Assembly: GCA_039704465.1 (NCBI GenBank)
Contig: JASFAU010000009.1
Location: forward strand, 806,001 to 870,000
Direction: 5' to 3'
DNA: 64,000 nt
Source of the DNA: Plasmodiophora brassicae
Lineage: Eukaryota > Endomyxa > Phytomyxea > Plasmodiophorida > Plasmodiophoridae
This document shows, one piece after another, positions 10,535 to 21,388 of this stretch. The position numbers and the translations under genes are program-made. The notes beneath the pieces are model-generated. The model did no database searches and was not told where the DNA came from. It worked only from the letters and a program-made list of their open reading frames with translations. The first letter of the stretch is position 1. Each line of letters starts with the position of its first letter.

Positions 10535-10986
10535 AGCGTTCTTCCGGACACGACGCCCAGGAACTCGGCCGGTGCGGGATCATTAATTACACGTTCAACT
10601 GCTTCCACCGCGGCTCGAGCGTGGTAGTTTTCCTCATCCTTGTGTCGAGGGCGTCCATCCAGCGTACCTGGCGCTCGGTCAGTCAGAACGTCGGGTCGAT
10701 TGCGGGTCCGGCATCCGTCGAGACGATCCTCTTCACGGGCGTGTGGCGCCGTCAGCTGAGCATAGTCGTTCAGCTCGAATACCACGCAATCGATACCGAC
10801 CCCAGTGTCGGCTCTGCTGAATGCAGCGCCCGAATGCGCCAGTCGATGATGGGCCTGAGCAATATATTGCACCGTACCGTGCCTGGCCGAGAGGTTGCGG
10901 TCGCTGGACCCAATGCATTGGGCGTTCGTGCACGGGATGTGATTCGTGATCCAGGATGCCACCGTATGCGCGTCGTCGCCCGAGAT

Positions 10987-11124
10987 GCAAGGTCGAACAT
11001 GAATCGCTTCTTGCCGCTTGCCCACATAGTAGTAATTCTTGGCAAGATCCGCGTAGTTCTCCATCTTCCACCCGGAGTGTTCCTCGTTCAGGGCTTTCTC
11101 CATGCACCCGACGAACTCGTTGAT
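10987..11124 (-). pseudogene. Frameshifted inverted copy of the FVECMEKALNEEH element
   Basis: About 138 bp on the minus strand are about 93% identical (by eye, about 9 substitutions and one indel) to 11324-11460 on the plus strand. The copy encodes FVGCMEKALNEEHSGWKMEN and then loses frame because of one extra A near the YYYVG codons. The family is not recognised. Confidence 0.6.
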
Positions 11125-11301
11125 CAAGCCGTGGCCTCAACTTTCGTTACCGTTTTAATCCACACCACTAAACCGAGTGGCGTGATCGGGCACGTAACCT
11201 GCAAGGGGTTGCGCTCAACGGGGTTGGTGGAGGAGGTTGCACCTAGGAGGGAGCGGGCGAAGCGCAGCGAGCCCCGAACGACTAGTCCCATATGCTAAAA
11301 T

Positions 11302-11518
11302 GCCAGTGTTTAGGCGGAAGAGCATTAACAAGTTCGTCGAGTGCATGGAGAAAGCCCTGAACGAGGAACACTCCTTGTGGAAGTTGGAGAACTACACGGA
11401 TCTTGCCAAGAATTGCTACTACGTGGGCAGCGGCAAGAAGCGATTCATGTTCGACCTTGCGTGGGCGGAGGTTCGCAGTCTCCCGAAGTTCGCGGTGAAC
11501 CAGTCACGCCTGACGTGA
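11302..11518 (+). CDS. Short ORF carrying the intact FVECMEKALNEEH element; gene or remnant
   Basis: From an ATG at about 11302 the frame gives about 72 residues: FVECMEKALNEEHSLWKLEN, then YYVGSGKKRFMFDLAWAE and a stop at 11518. The composition is protein-like (mixed charged and aromatic), but no family is recognised. An inverted, frameshifted copy lies about 200 bp upstream, so this may be a fragment of a duplicated or mobile gene rather than a functional one. Confidence 0.4.
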
Positions 11519-11820
11519 ATGGCATTCAACCATCGGGAACGAATGCTCTCCCAGGATCGTATCTGCACAAAGTCCTAAAGTGTCCTTAATCAGTTCGTGG
11601 AAATGCTCGGCAACACGACGATAAAACGTGTCGCCGTCCTGGTCCGCCCCACCAGAGGCATCCGTCGTAGTCGTCCGGTAGGCCCTGGCGATTAGAACGT
11701 CTTCAGCGGTCGTGAAGTTCTTGGCCCCTGTCTGCTTGCCTCGACGACAAGGGTTGTCGCCTCCGACGGGGTCCCGCTCATTTCGACTGCGTCGGGTACC
11801 GCGTGGTCCAGTTTAATGAC

Positions 11821-11846
11821 TTTACCTAAACGGTTAGGTTTAGGTA
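11821..11846. repeat. Short inverted repeat (TACCTAAAC / GTTTAGGTA)
   Basis: Nine-base arms TACCTAAAC and GTTTAGGTA flank a loop of about six bases. Just downstream AACGGGTGG occurs twice, about 20 bp apart. The function is unknown. Confidence 0.5.
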
Positions 11847-12590
11847 CAACGGGTGGGAAACGAATTCAACGGGTGGATATGCTCTTAGGAGACGCGGACA
11901 TGAGTGCCGATTAGAGGATGTTCATTGAGAGATCGGCCACCGTCAGCTGGAAACAGGCGTACCGCTGGAAAGGGCAGTGATAAATTGAGAGGCAGCTAGG
12001 CTGTCTGCGCTGGCACACGTGCCACCGCTCCTCTCGTATCGCGAAGAGCGTAGCGCAGCTTGGCCAGATTGGCTGATTTCGCTAAGTCAAACTGAAAGTT
12101 GGTGGGAGTGCGCAGAACGCCTGGCAGGCTCGTTTGGCACTGCCGGTGGATCATTCATGGATGGTAAATACCGCCGACTCGTTCTCCAGCAGACCTGCGC
12201 CCTGATGATCAACCATGGCTAGACCGTGCGCACAGTGGTCTACTTTGTGCATGATTGCTGTTAGCATTGCTCGGTTGCTTCCGCGTTTCCTGTCAGGGTC
12301 AGAACTTGATGCGGTACATTGTGCGGCGACGACACATAACGTCTGAGACGCCTTGATGCATCTGATCTCTGCGAGCCAACCTGGCCTGTCGTCAAGAATT
12401 TCTGCTTCCTGCCTATGGCGCGGACAGTCACATCTCTTGCGTCAGGCCTTGCCTTCATATCCGACAAACCGTTGTGGCACGCCACTGATACGGTATGTTT
12501 TCCAGTCGTTTCTGCATGTGGTATTGTTCAAGGCTCTCGGACTAGGAACTCGTCCTGGTATCGATGAGTCTGGGCCGTTGCTAGAGAGCA

Positions 12591-12615
12591 CAATTCTGCA
12601 CTAAGTGCAGAATTG
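12591..12615. repeat. Perfect 12-bp-arm palindrome
   Basis: CAATTCTGCACT and AGTGCAGAATTG are exact reverse complements separated by one A. It is long for a chance palindrome and could be a hairpin or a site for a dimeric DNA-binding protein. No gene start is close. Confidence 0.7.
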
Positions 12616-12849
12616 CCACGAAGCGTCCTCTATCAACAGGCGACGCGGCGGCGACCGAACTTCTTCTGGACGTGAAGCCGGATGATTTGCCGACGAAGTC
12701 GGTGTAGACGTCCCCCGGTTGTCTGGAAGAGATCGAGACGGAAGTCGCGGACGAACGACTCTGAACTTTAGCTACAAGTACAGGCCTGTTGTCACGCCGG
12801 CCGCAACGACGCTTCTGATTTCAATTACGCTATTACGACGTGAACGTGT

Positions 12850-13749
12850 TTATCCTGCTACGCCAAGGACCGTTCGGTTGCGATCGGTCACCATGGACTG
12901 CGACGTGATTTCGCTGTCGCAGACGGGGCACTTGAAGTCGGGCGCCATACGGGACGCGCGCAGGCAGTAATAGCAGAACAGGTGGTTGCACGACGACATG
13001 ACGGGGACGGTGATCGGATGCGCGCCGCACACGCCACAGGAGCCGTCGTCGCCGGACTTCACCGTCGTGCTCTTGCCGAACGCCTTCCGCATCAGCGAGC
13101 GCAGCGCGCTGGTGTTGAGCAGCGGGACGATGAACAGGAGGAACTCGCTGGCGCCTGTCCAGACCAGTTCCTGGTTCATGAAGTCGAACGTCAGCTGGCG
13201 CTGGACGCGTGGCCGTCGGTACCGCAACTGGGCGCCGACGATCCGATCCGTCACCGACCGGTAGACGCTTCCGTACAGGAACGCGATGCGGTTGACGATG
13301 ATGGCGACCCGCAGGAGAATGTGGACGCGGTCGGCGATGCGTGCCGGTGCATGATGCTGCGCTCTGGCGAAGACCCAGGGGAAGATGACCGTCAGCAGGC
13401 CGTGACAGACCCGGGCGGTTCGCGACATGGGCGCGTATTCCAGGTTCTGCAGTTGGTTCCCAGGCGACGGGACACCCGCGCCGATCGTGAACGCGAACAC
13501 AATCCCGCGAACGATCGCATCGATCTCGGGCGTGAACCGCTGGACGACCGACGGGGCAATCGGCGACAGGGTCGTCGTCAGCTGCCCGTGGATATACCGA
13601 TCGAGTTCGGCGTCCAGCTCGACGGCATCGACCTGGTTGACCCGGTTCACGACCGATGTCGCGCTGCGCTTCGGCCGGGCGTCATCAGCCCGTGCCTCGA
13701 GCCATGACGCCGCCGCCGCCGACGCCGCCTGCACGTCCTTGTCGCCCAT
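12850..13749 (-). CDS. PEX2: Peroxisomal RING E3 ubiquitin ligase PEX2
   Basis: A single exon of about 299 residues. The N-terminal block NRVNQVDAVELDAELDRYI is the family hallmark. Hydrophobic segments in the middle (TVIFPWVFARAQ, HILLRVAIIVNRIAFLYGS, ASEFLLFIVPLLN) are the membrane part of the peroxin. The C-terminal RING reads CGVCGAHPITVPVMSSCNHL, then FCYYCLRA and CPVC. PEX2 works with PEX10 and PEX12 in the peroxisome membrane to ubiquitinate and recycle the import receptor PEX5. The start MGDKDVQ at 13749 was chosen; upstream in-frame codons look like leader sequence. Confidence 0.88.
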   Translation of the reverse strand: MGDKDVQAASAAAASWLEARADDARPKRSATSVVNRVNQVDAVELDAELDRYIHGQLTTTLSPIAPSVVQRFTPEIDAIVRGIVFAFTIGAGVPSPGNQLQNLEYAPMSRTARVCHGLLTVIFPWVFARAQHHAPARIADRVHILLRVAIIVNRIAFLYGSVYRSVTDRIVGAQLRYRRPRVQRQLTFDFMNQELVWTGASEFLLFIVPLLNTSALRSLMRKAFGKSTTVKSGDDGSCGVCGAHPITVPVMSSCNHLFCYYCLRASRMAPDFKCPVCDSEITSQSMVTDRNRTVLGVAG

Positions 13750-13963
13750 CGGTGCCATCGGCACCCACCACCACGGACAAAATATTCCCAGTGGGCAGCT
13801 GCTACCTGGCGGGGGGGACAGGAACACGACCACCTCGTCAACCGTTCGCCTGGTCCATGTCGCAGTGATGGCCAAGTGAGCAATCTGCGCTGGGACAGGG
13901 CGGGTGGCTGGAGGAATCCGAGGCCGTCACACAGCGCTGCCCTGGTCCCCCGTGGGGGTACGA

Positions 13964-16760
13964 ATGCTGTCGTCGTCGACCCAAAGGGCCTTGGACTGTG
14001 CGTCCTGTCGTCATCCGGGCGCCGTGGTCGAGTGCGCCCAGTGCGAGGCGTCCCTCTGCCTGCAGTGTGCACAGGATCGGCATCGACGAGGGACGCTGGC
14101 CGTGCACACGTTCAAGCTCGTGCCAAGCGATGCCGATGCTGCCAGCAGCCCGCTCCTTATGCGCGTCGGTGCCCCCTGTTCCTACTGCGATAACAGGTAC
14201 AGACTACAGCGACCGAATGGGATGTCTAGGGCTGAACCGAGGCAGGCCGTCCGTCCTCTTCTGCCCAACTTGCAGCCTGATATTCTGTGGCGCCTGCGCA
14301 ACGTCGTTTCACTCGATAGGTTTCACGACGATGAAGAAGTTATGCCATGGCGTCATGTTTATGATTAGTGTGAAGGCTCTCTGGTGGCCCATGTGGCGTC
14401 CTACAGCGACAAGGTGAACGTTGCCGACCCAGGCAAATTCAACGGCGATTCGTCCGCGTTGATCGATACGGCTCTTCAGCCAACGGATGTCATCACCCTG
14501 AAGGTTCCCGGCGTGCAAGTACGCCGAAACATGTGCTGACGATGACTCTTCAGATCGGCGCGTTCGGCATTGCAGTAACGGTAGAGCGTTTGGAGCATAT
14601 CATGGAGAAACCACTGAGCCATTTCCTGGCGATCAACTGTGAATCGCAAACTCTGCGACTATACTGCAAAGGCGACGAAAGCCAAACGTATGAGTTCTCG
14701 CGACCCTTCGACGATCTACTAAATGCTAGCGTGAATGCCGACCACCCGAGGTACATCTTAACGCGGCTGGTTGCCCTGCGATACTGACGAACAATGATCA
14801 GTTGCATATCGATCCAGTTCAAGTCGTTTAGTATGCAGGCCGACGTCATGATGATTCGGGAGGCAGAAGGCAGGCAGGTCGTCCAGCTCGTCAACCAGAT
14901 CCGCAAGAAGCAATGCGCGTTCAACATCAAACCGATCGACTCGCTGGGCGACAACATCGTCACGTTCAAAGGATTCGCGCACAAGAAGGGCAAGGTCACC
15001 TGGTCGTTAAGGCATGTCGTGGAGCTGCTCAGTAGCATGACACGTGTCATTTGACAATGCGACCCCGCCAGGCATCTGATTGTCAGCGGCCATTTCCTTT
15101 ATGTGTACCGCGACGTGACCGCCGACATGCCGTTAAACTCCATCGACCTACTTGGCAGCCCGGCCTTCAAGACGTCCTCGAAACAGTTGTCGATCGGGAC
15201 GACTGATCGTCAGTTCGTGTTTCGGCTAAAGTCCAAGATGCAAACCGATATCCTCAACGCCGTCCTTCAGCACTGCCACGGCATCATTGAGGTCAGCACG
15301 CCCGTTGCCATGTCTGACCATGGTTAACAGTCCCCGTTACAGAACGCGGATACCACCCACAACCTTGTCAACAAAGTGACTGCCATGCCCGCATCGGATA
15401 ACGCGAGGTAGGCAAAGACCGACACCCTGCCAGCTATTGCTCCTGTTTGACGTTGCCGGACCAGGATGCCGACCGCCAACGTACGCCTGTCGACGGCACG
15501 ATCGTCCGTGTCGCCGTCCCCGCATGCGCCACGGTTTCGCAGGACGACTTCGCAGACAGCGACGAACCTGTTCGCCAGGTCGCCGACTGAGTGCCTTCCC
15601 AGGGAAGCCCAGGCCATCCAGCTCGAGGACGAATTGCAAAAGATTCGACTAGGTACGTGTCGTGGTAGTGACCCCACAACGGCGCTCCTGACACTGCTGT
15701 GCAACAGGATTCAGTTCCGCCGCTGGGCAACGGCATCCGCCTGTGAATCAGGATGGCGTCAAGGCGGATCTTGCCGATTGCCTGGTCGCAGCCAACGCGG
15801 CACTTCCATCGATGGGCGACGGGTTGTCGATGAGGAACAATGGGAACGACGTTCTGCCCCTGTTACTGCTGCTGGCTGAATCCATGGAGCACGGTGCGTC
15901 GTTCACGGGTGAACTCTTTGTACGCGTCGTCCACAATGACGGAACGGCGATGCTGACAACCGTGCTGCCAGATACCGTCGTCGCTGTGGTCGCAGAACGC
16001 AGGGGCCAAGCTGCTGGCGTACGGCGTCAAGAAGGAGAACTTCGCTATTCTCAGAGAAAAACTGGAACTCCTGGAGGCCGACGACGACCCGGCCCTGGCA
16101 GAAGCCAAGGTCGAACAAGGTGAAAGAGCCCACTGTAGACAGGTTTCTGACGCGAACCTTGTTCAGGCACTGGAGGTCCTCGTCGTGGCCCTAGACCAGA
16201 TTCAGACGACAATGTCGCAGCACATCCCGTGTAAGGCGTCCGACCGCTCTGGCATCGCCTGTCCCGAAAGTGAAACGCACATATGTGCAGATATTCATGC
16301 TGTGAAGAAGCCGATCAAACTGACCAGGACGAACATGGAGAAGCTGGGAGCCAAGATCAAGAAATACGGTGTGAACGATCCCCTCATGGCCCTTGTGCTC
16401 GTTCTGATCCCCCAGCCAGGTCACTCCGTGGTGAAGAAGGCCACCAGGGCGACGTCGGCCAGCCAGAAAGTGTAATCGTATGCCCGGGAACAAGAACGTC
16501 GGCTAGGGATTGACTACGAATTCAGGTCGGATCCAACCGACTACAACCAGATGGTACGGGAGATTGTATCGATGGCGATCGCGTTGAACAACCGCGGCGC
16601 GCAAGCGTCCCCGGACGAGCTGGTCGACGGCCTCGGCGAGGTCCTGGCGCGCGCCAACGCCTTCTTCCGCGACGTGCTCTGCTCCGTCATCGTCGAGGAC
16701 CTGCGGATCGAGATGCACCGGCACATCAAACAGGAAACGCGGGCGCTGCTCAACCCATAG
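13964..16760 (+). CDS. B-box zinc finger and PH domain protein
   Basis: About ten exons join in frame. First comes a B-box-like pair: CASCRHPGAVVECAQCEASL, then CLQCAQDRHRR, and, across a 49-nt intron (14196-14244), CSYCDNRPSVLFCPTCSLIF. A helical region follows. A PH domain runs from FKGFAHKKGKVTWS across an intron with donor GTTAAG to HLIVSGHFLYVYRD and RQFVFRLKSKMQTDILNAVL. Then come a Ser/Thr/Arg-rich linker and a C-terminal helical part ending EMHRHIKQETRALLNP. The predicted role is a scaffold that binds phosphoinositides at membranes. No catalytic domain is seen and no orthologue is recognised. Frames and splice sites agree at each join except around 14350, which is less sure, so a split into two genes is not excluded. 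Confidence 0.62.
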
Positions 16761-17038
16761 GGCGCGCATCCGTTACGCGTGTGCTGCAACTGGCCCCTTG
16801 CCTGGACAGACCGAAGGGCGCGCGCAATGGCTGCCCTGCCTATGTAGGACACGAGTGTAGGTAGTCGTCCGGCGCTCCATGCAGCCCGTTGCAGTCAGTC
16901 GGGGGGTGCCGAGCAGGCGGCGGTGGGCGCCACTGCCCCGAACTGCACCGCAGCGGCAAAACCACCTGTTGCCGGCTGCGTTCGTCGTCGGAGACCAAGG
17001 CCCGGCGTGGCGGCGTTTCGCGGGGACGCGGGCCACAC

Positions 17039-18348
17039 ATGAGGGGGACGGCGCGTATCCTCAGTATTCAGTCATCGGTTGTCCATGGGTACGTCGGCAA
17101 TAAGGTCGGTGTCGGCCTGGAGGGTATCGGGGCGCCCGCAGTTGTGTGACGTTGTTGCTGTGGGGGGGACCCTGCCAGGCGGCGATGTTCCCGCTGCAGG
17201 TGCTGGGGTTCGGTAGTGGTCGCAGCAGGGCGGACCCGGCCAGCCAGGCGTCTGATCGCGTGTTGTCTAGATGTCGACCCGATCAACTCGGTGCAGTTAT
17301 CGAACCATACTGGATATGCCAAGTGGACGGGGCAGCGCCTCCAGGGCGAGCATCTGGACGAGCTAGTGCGCGGCCTGGAATCCAATCAGCTGCTCGCCTA
17401 CGACTACCTGATGACTGGTACAGCTATCGGTCCTGGCACTGCACTGTATGCGATTCGATTGACTGGCGGACTCTGGCAGGGTACATTGGCACCGAATCGT
17501 TCCTGCAGTCGGTACTATCCCTGATGCGGAACCTGAAGGCCACAAACCCGGCTCTGCAATTCGTGTGCGACCCGGTTCTGGGCGACCAGGGGAAACTATG
17601 TAAGCGGGATGTGCTTTGAGTCGGAGATCTGGGCCTAAGCTCTCTAGATGTCGCTGAAGGATACGTTGCCGTCTACAGAGATAAGGTTTTCTGGTGTTTG
17701 ACGAATTGGTATTCGACACCAGCCAATGTATTCGTTAGATAATCCCGCATGCAGACGTGTTACTGCCCAATCAGACTGAAGCCGAGTTCCTGACGGGCGT
17801 GAAGATAAGGACCTTGGGGGATGCCGCCCGGGCCTGTCAGGCCCTGCATGATTTGGGCCCGAAGGTCGTCGTCATCACGAGCATTGAACTGGCCAGTGCG
17901 CCCGGGACGATCGAAGTGTCTGCGATACTCGCTTGTCTGGAGAGTGGCGTCGTGGTTGACATGTTTGCGTCAGATTTCTGTCTGTCGTCAATGTTGGACA
18001 GTGGAAATACTCAGTGGCCCGAATACCGCAAACGTATTCAGGCACGGGTGACCTGTTCTCCGCATTGTGCCTAGCACACCTGCGAACGCATCCTGCACCG
18101 GATGCAATATCACTGACGTTCGTATTTGGCACTTTGGTTGTTTACTGCTGACCGACGATTGAATATCTGATATGCACAGGTTGGCAACGGTTCGGCAGGT
18201 CCTGGAAAGGACTCGCGCAGCCGGGCGTAAGGAGATTCTTCTCATCGAGAGTCGAGACGACATCATTGATCCAACGCGATTGGAGCCAGTTGCACCAGTC
18301 CGCTACGATGCGCCGACGTCCGAACAATCGAATGTGTCGATGAGCTAA
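17039..18348 (+). CDS. Pyridoxal kinase
   Basis: Eight exons are inferred with introns of about 40-70 nt. Exon 1 gives ILSIQSSVVHGYVGNK; later blocks read AAMFPLQVLGFDVDPINSVQ, LSNHTGYAKWTGQRLQG, FVCDPVLGDQGK, DVLLPNQTEAEFLTG and YSGTGDLFSALCLAHLRTHP. These match the ribokinase-fold pyridoxal kinases: substrate loop SNHTGYA and the anionic-hole/catalytic block GTGD. The enzyme phosphorylates pyridoxal, pyridoxine and pyridoxamine with ATP in the vitamin B6 salvage pathway in the cytosol. The start at 17039 lies directly before the conserved N-terminal block. The sixth intron boundary (about 17930-17999) is the least certain. Confidence 0.87.
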
Positions 18349-18429
18349 ACGCGCGACTTGCACTGCGCATGATACACAATCTACGTTGTTTAGGATGTTC
18401 GTTTCTCTCATAGAAGCCTCGTGTTGGTC

Positions 18430-19840
18430 TCAGGACGATGCGCTGCTCCCGGTAGGCATCTGGATGCTCGAGGACCGCTTCGGAGACGAACCCGATGATG
18501 ACCCTGATCTCGATCCCGACCTTGATGTTTTAGACCCTGATGACGATGACGTCCTGGACCCTGCTGACGACGTGTTGGATCCCCCCGATACTGATGACGG
18601 CGTTGATGTCTTCGACCCCGATGATTGTACGGATTCGTCCGCAATTGACGTCGCGTTCGCCAGCTTCTCGAACACTCTCACTGTTGGCATGTATGGGGAT
18701 CAGCAGAAATCGTTCCGTTACGGGTCCACAGTCATACCGTAATCGACTTCGAGGAACGGGCGCTGCCAGGCGAGGGCCGTCTTCGTCGTCAGTTTGTCTG
18801 CGTCGGGCCCGAAGAACTCGCCACCGACCGCCAGGTTCATGATCAGGTAGAATTCCTCGTCGAACGGCGCCCCGTTCTTCTTGTAGATGTCCCCGAACCG
18901 CCTGTCAAGGTCGATATCCAGGACCTTGTGCCCATCAAAGAACGTTTGCAGTCGGTTCGGCGTCCAGTCCAACCGGTACAAATGGAACTTGGCCGACAGG
19001 TCCACCGGTTCGTTGTCGTCGTTAACGAGCGACTGGACGCCCGAACTCTCGAACTTGTTGTCAGGTGGGACCCCGCCATAGTGGATCGTCGACGAGAACG
19101 CGGTCGGATCGTTACCCGTCGTCTCGATGAGGTCAATCTCACCGCTCGCTGCCCAGTCGCCATGCACGTCCTGGGCGGGCAGCATCCACAACGTCGGCCA
19201 CAGGTACTCGCCCTTCGGCATTCGTGCACGAATCTCAATCCGTCCGTATCTCCACGACGCCCGCCCCTTTGTCCTAATACGCCCCGACGTGTACTGCTTC
19301 TTGGCAATGCCTGAAAAGGACCCATTGTCAGCATCTTGCATGGTCTGCGAGGAGAACAATGGCCAGACAGTCTTCCGATCGCGTGCACGGGTCGGTAGGG
19401 TCGGGGCGGAACCCATCCGGATGAGCTTTGGCGTGCAGAAACAACCGGCCTTTGTCGACGTAGACGTTCCATGGCTTGGCTGTGTAGCATTGCAACTCCT
19501 GGCGCCTGCAGTCGGATTCGATCTGCCATTTCGTGCTGTCCAACGTGTCGCCGTTGAACTGGTCCTCCCAGATCAGCCTGTAACCGGGTTCGACGGTCCC
19601 GTTGCTGGTTGGCAGAAACTCGGGTGGTGCCGGGGGCAGGTCGCTCGATGAGAGGCCGTTTGACGGGCGAACGTCTCCGCCTCGACTCGACTTGATCTTC
19701 TCCTGCTCTTTGGCGAGCTTCTTAGCCCGTTTCTCTTCCTGGGCTTGTCGAGTCTGGTTCGCCGCCTGCGCCTTGGCGGCAGGTAAGGCCATGTTCTTGA
19801 TCATGTCAGTTAGTTCGTGCGGGTTGAAACCGAGAGCCAT
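18430..19840 (-). CDS. GH16-family beta-glucanase-like protein with Ser-rich tail
   Basis: Three exons. The catalytic core carries the GH16 signature GEIDLIETTG (E-x-D-x-x-E, nucleophile and acid/base Glu), preceded by YTSGRIRTKGRASWRYGRIE and followed by LYRLDWTPNRLQTFFDG. Intron 1 has donor GTCTGG and acceptor TTTTCAG with a TGCTGACAAT branch site. The last intron (donor GTATGAC just before an apparent stop) rebuilds the usual end LEVDYVRVFE and adds about 80 residues rich in Ser and Gly (about 18690-18430). GH16 enzymes cut or transfer beta-1,3-glucans. Oddly, the start at 19840 gives an N-terminus with a charged helix (EEKRAKKLAKEQEKIKSS) and no signal peptide. An unseen upstream exon could supply one. 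Confidence 0.82.
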
Positions 19841-20096
19841 TGTAAAGAGACACCGGCAGAATGAGTGCCCGTCAACAAGAACTAGGAAAGATTGATTGAC
19901 CTGCCCCCGTGAGTCAACTGGCTGGTTGACGTGTGAGTAGGACAGAAACCCGATGTGTGTCGTCATCGGAAGATTTACTGAATCCGTCCTACCGCATTCT
20001 CAAGCTCTCTTGCATTGCATATCGGAAACCAGGATCGGAGTCGTCGTCCACCATCATCGCCGACTCATGAGGCCCTTGTTTCTACGTTTACGTTTG

Positions 20097-21032
20097 TTAG
20101 GCATCGTCGAATACCACGCTGCGCGCGTAAGCACCCACTTTTGACACTGACTCGATATAGTCCTCTTCGGCGAGCTTCAGATGCTTCTGCACACGTTCGG
20201 CGTGTTCCCTCCTCTGTGCTTCGTGACGTTCGATAGCATCCGCCATATTGCCGATACTGTTAGCCAGGTCCTTACTGGACTTTGTCCTACCCAAACGAAT
20301 CGTCAATGCGCTCCCGCAAGAGGCACACGCGAGTGCGTCCGACCATGTTTTCAGCTGAGCAACCATTTCGGGAAGCTCGCCTGCTGCAACATCGCGGGAC
20401 TCGACCTTGAGGATATCGACGCAGCTCTCCGTCTGGTCCAGCTTGGCATGAAGCGACCCATCGTAGATGCAGGAAATCACCAGATCCTCGAGATCGCGAA
20501 CATTGTCAATGTCGAGTTCTTGCATCAGGTCGCCGTAACGTATACGTTTGCATCGACTGGCGTACGATAAAACTGTCAACTGCAACACGTCGCTCCTTAT
20601 GAGGGTGAGGATGGTGGAATCTGAGCCGACGTACTGCCTTCAGCTTCAAAATGTGTGCAGGCGATAGGTCAGGGAGAGGGGTGCTTCGGTTATCTGAGAG
20701 GCGACGTCATGATCACACCGGAACGCCAAGTTCAGCATAGGCTGACCTCTGTAGTCACTGTATGTCCCGTACGCGAATAGTCTCAAAGCGTTATGGACAG
20801 GCAGATATTCGGCCGAGTGTTTCATCTGCGATCCCCGAGATCAGGTGCCGAAACGGCGCGTGATGTGACGACACGACGCCCGGCACACCTCGTCGATCTG
20901 GCGCACGCGCAGCAACCTGTCGAACGTGTACAATCCGGGCTGCTTCAGGCTGTCCATGACGACGTGCGCGAGGCCCTGTCCGCGCACGTCGCCCGTCGAC
21001 GCCATGATGCAGGCGCGCTCCAGCGCCTCCAT
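20097..21032 (-). CDS. COP9 signalosome subunit 7 (PCI domain)
   Basis: Four exons. Exon 1 from 21032 gives MEALERACIMASTGDVRGQG and TFDRLLRVRQIDE; exon 2 LPVHNALRLFAYGTYSDYR; exon 3 STPLPDLSPAHILKLKA; exon 4 LTVLSYASRCKRIRYGDLMQ and ELDIDNVRDLEDLVISCIYD. This is the helical-repeat and winged-helix PCI pattern of CSN7. The C-terminus (HERVQKHLKLAEEDYIESV region) is a charged helix, as in CSN7. The COP9 signalosome removes NEDD8 from cullin ubiquitin ligases. Splices use GTGTGC, GTCAGC and GTACGT donors and keep frame. A paralogous eIF3m-type PCI protein is the main alternative. Confidence 0.8.
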
Positions 21033-21388
21033 CAGTCGTTCACGCACCACACGGCAGCGGCACGGACCGAACTTGTCATAAATATGATGCCAGACGATAG
21101 CCCAGACTGTTGTGTGAACTTCTACCTCTTGCAGTTTTATACCTGCCAGGCCCGATGACTGCTACAATGGCTGCTGGCGATTTATTGATCTTCACAGATC
21201 CCATCCAGTCCCCAGGTGGCATGATTCACCCTGTGGGCGTCATGGGCAGGTGGGGACGTGACACAACTGGACGCACAAGTTGGCTCGTTGGATAACGAGA
21301 TAGTTGGGAGGCATTAGTCTAATCACGACGTTTCGTTTACGGGGATCGCGCGCTGTGGGCGTGATCCAAGCGATTGTTATTGTTATAT
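21033..21388. promoter_or_regulatory. Divergent promoter region, about 355 bp
   Basis: It separates the start of the CSN7-like gene (minus) from the secreted His-rich gene (plus). No coding signal and no specific element are recognised. Confidence 0.35.

Larger units (their letters stand above)
11519..12849. other. Gene-poor stretch of about 1.3 kb with small inverted repeats
   Basis: No frame has convincing coding character on either strand. It holds an inverted repeat with direct repeats near 11821-11873 and a perfect palindrome at 12591-12615. Together with the duplicated element just upstream, it is the least gene-like region in the window. Confidence 0.5.

Noticed and set aside
18386..18742. 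Asp/Pro-rich plus-strand ORF
   Set aside because: It is antisense to the Ser-rich tail of the GH16 protein, whose splice into LEVDYVRVFE is well supported.
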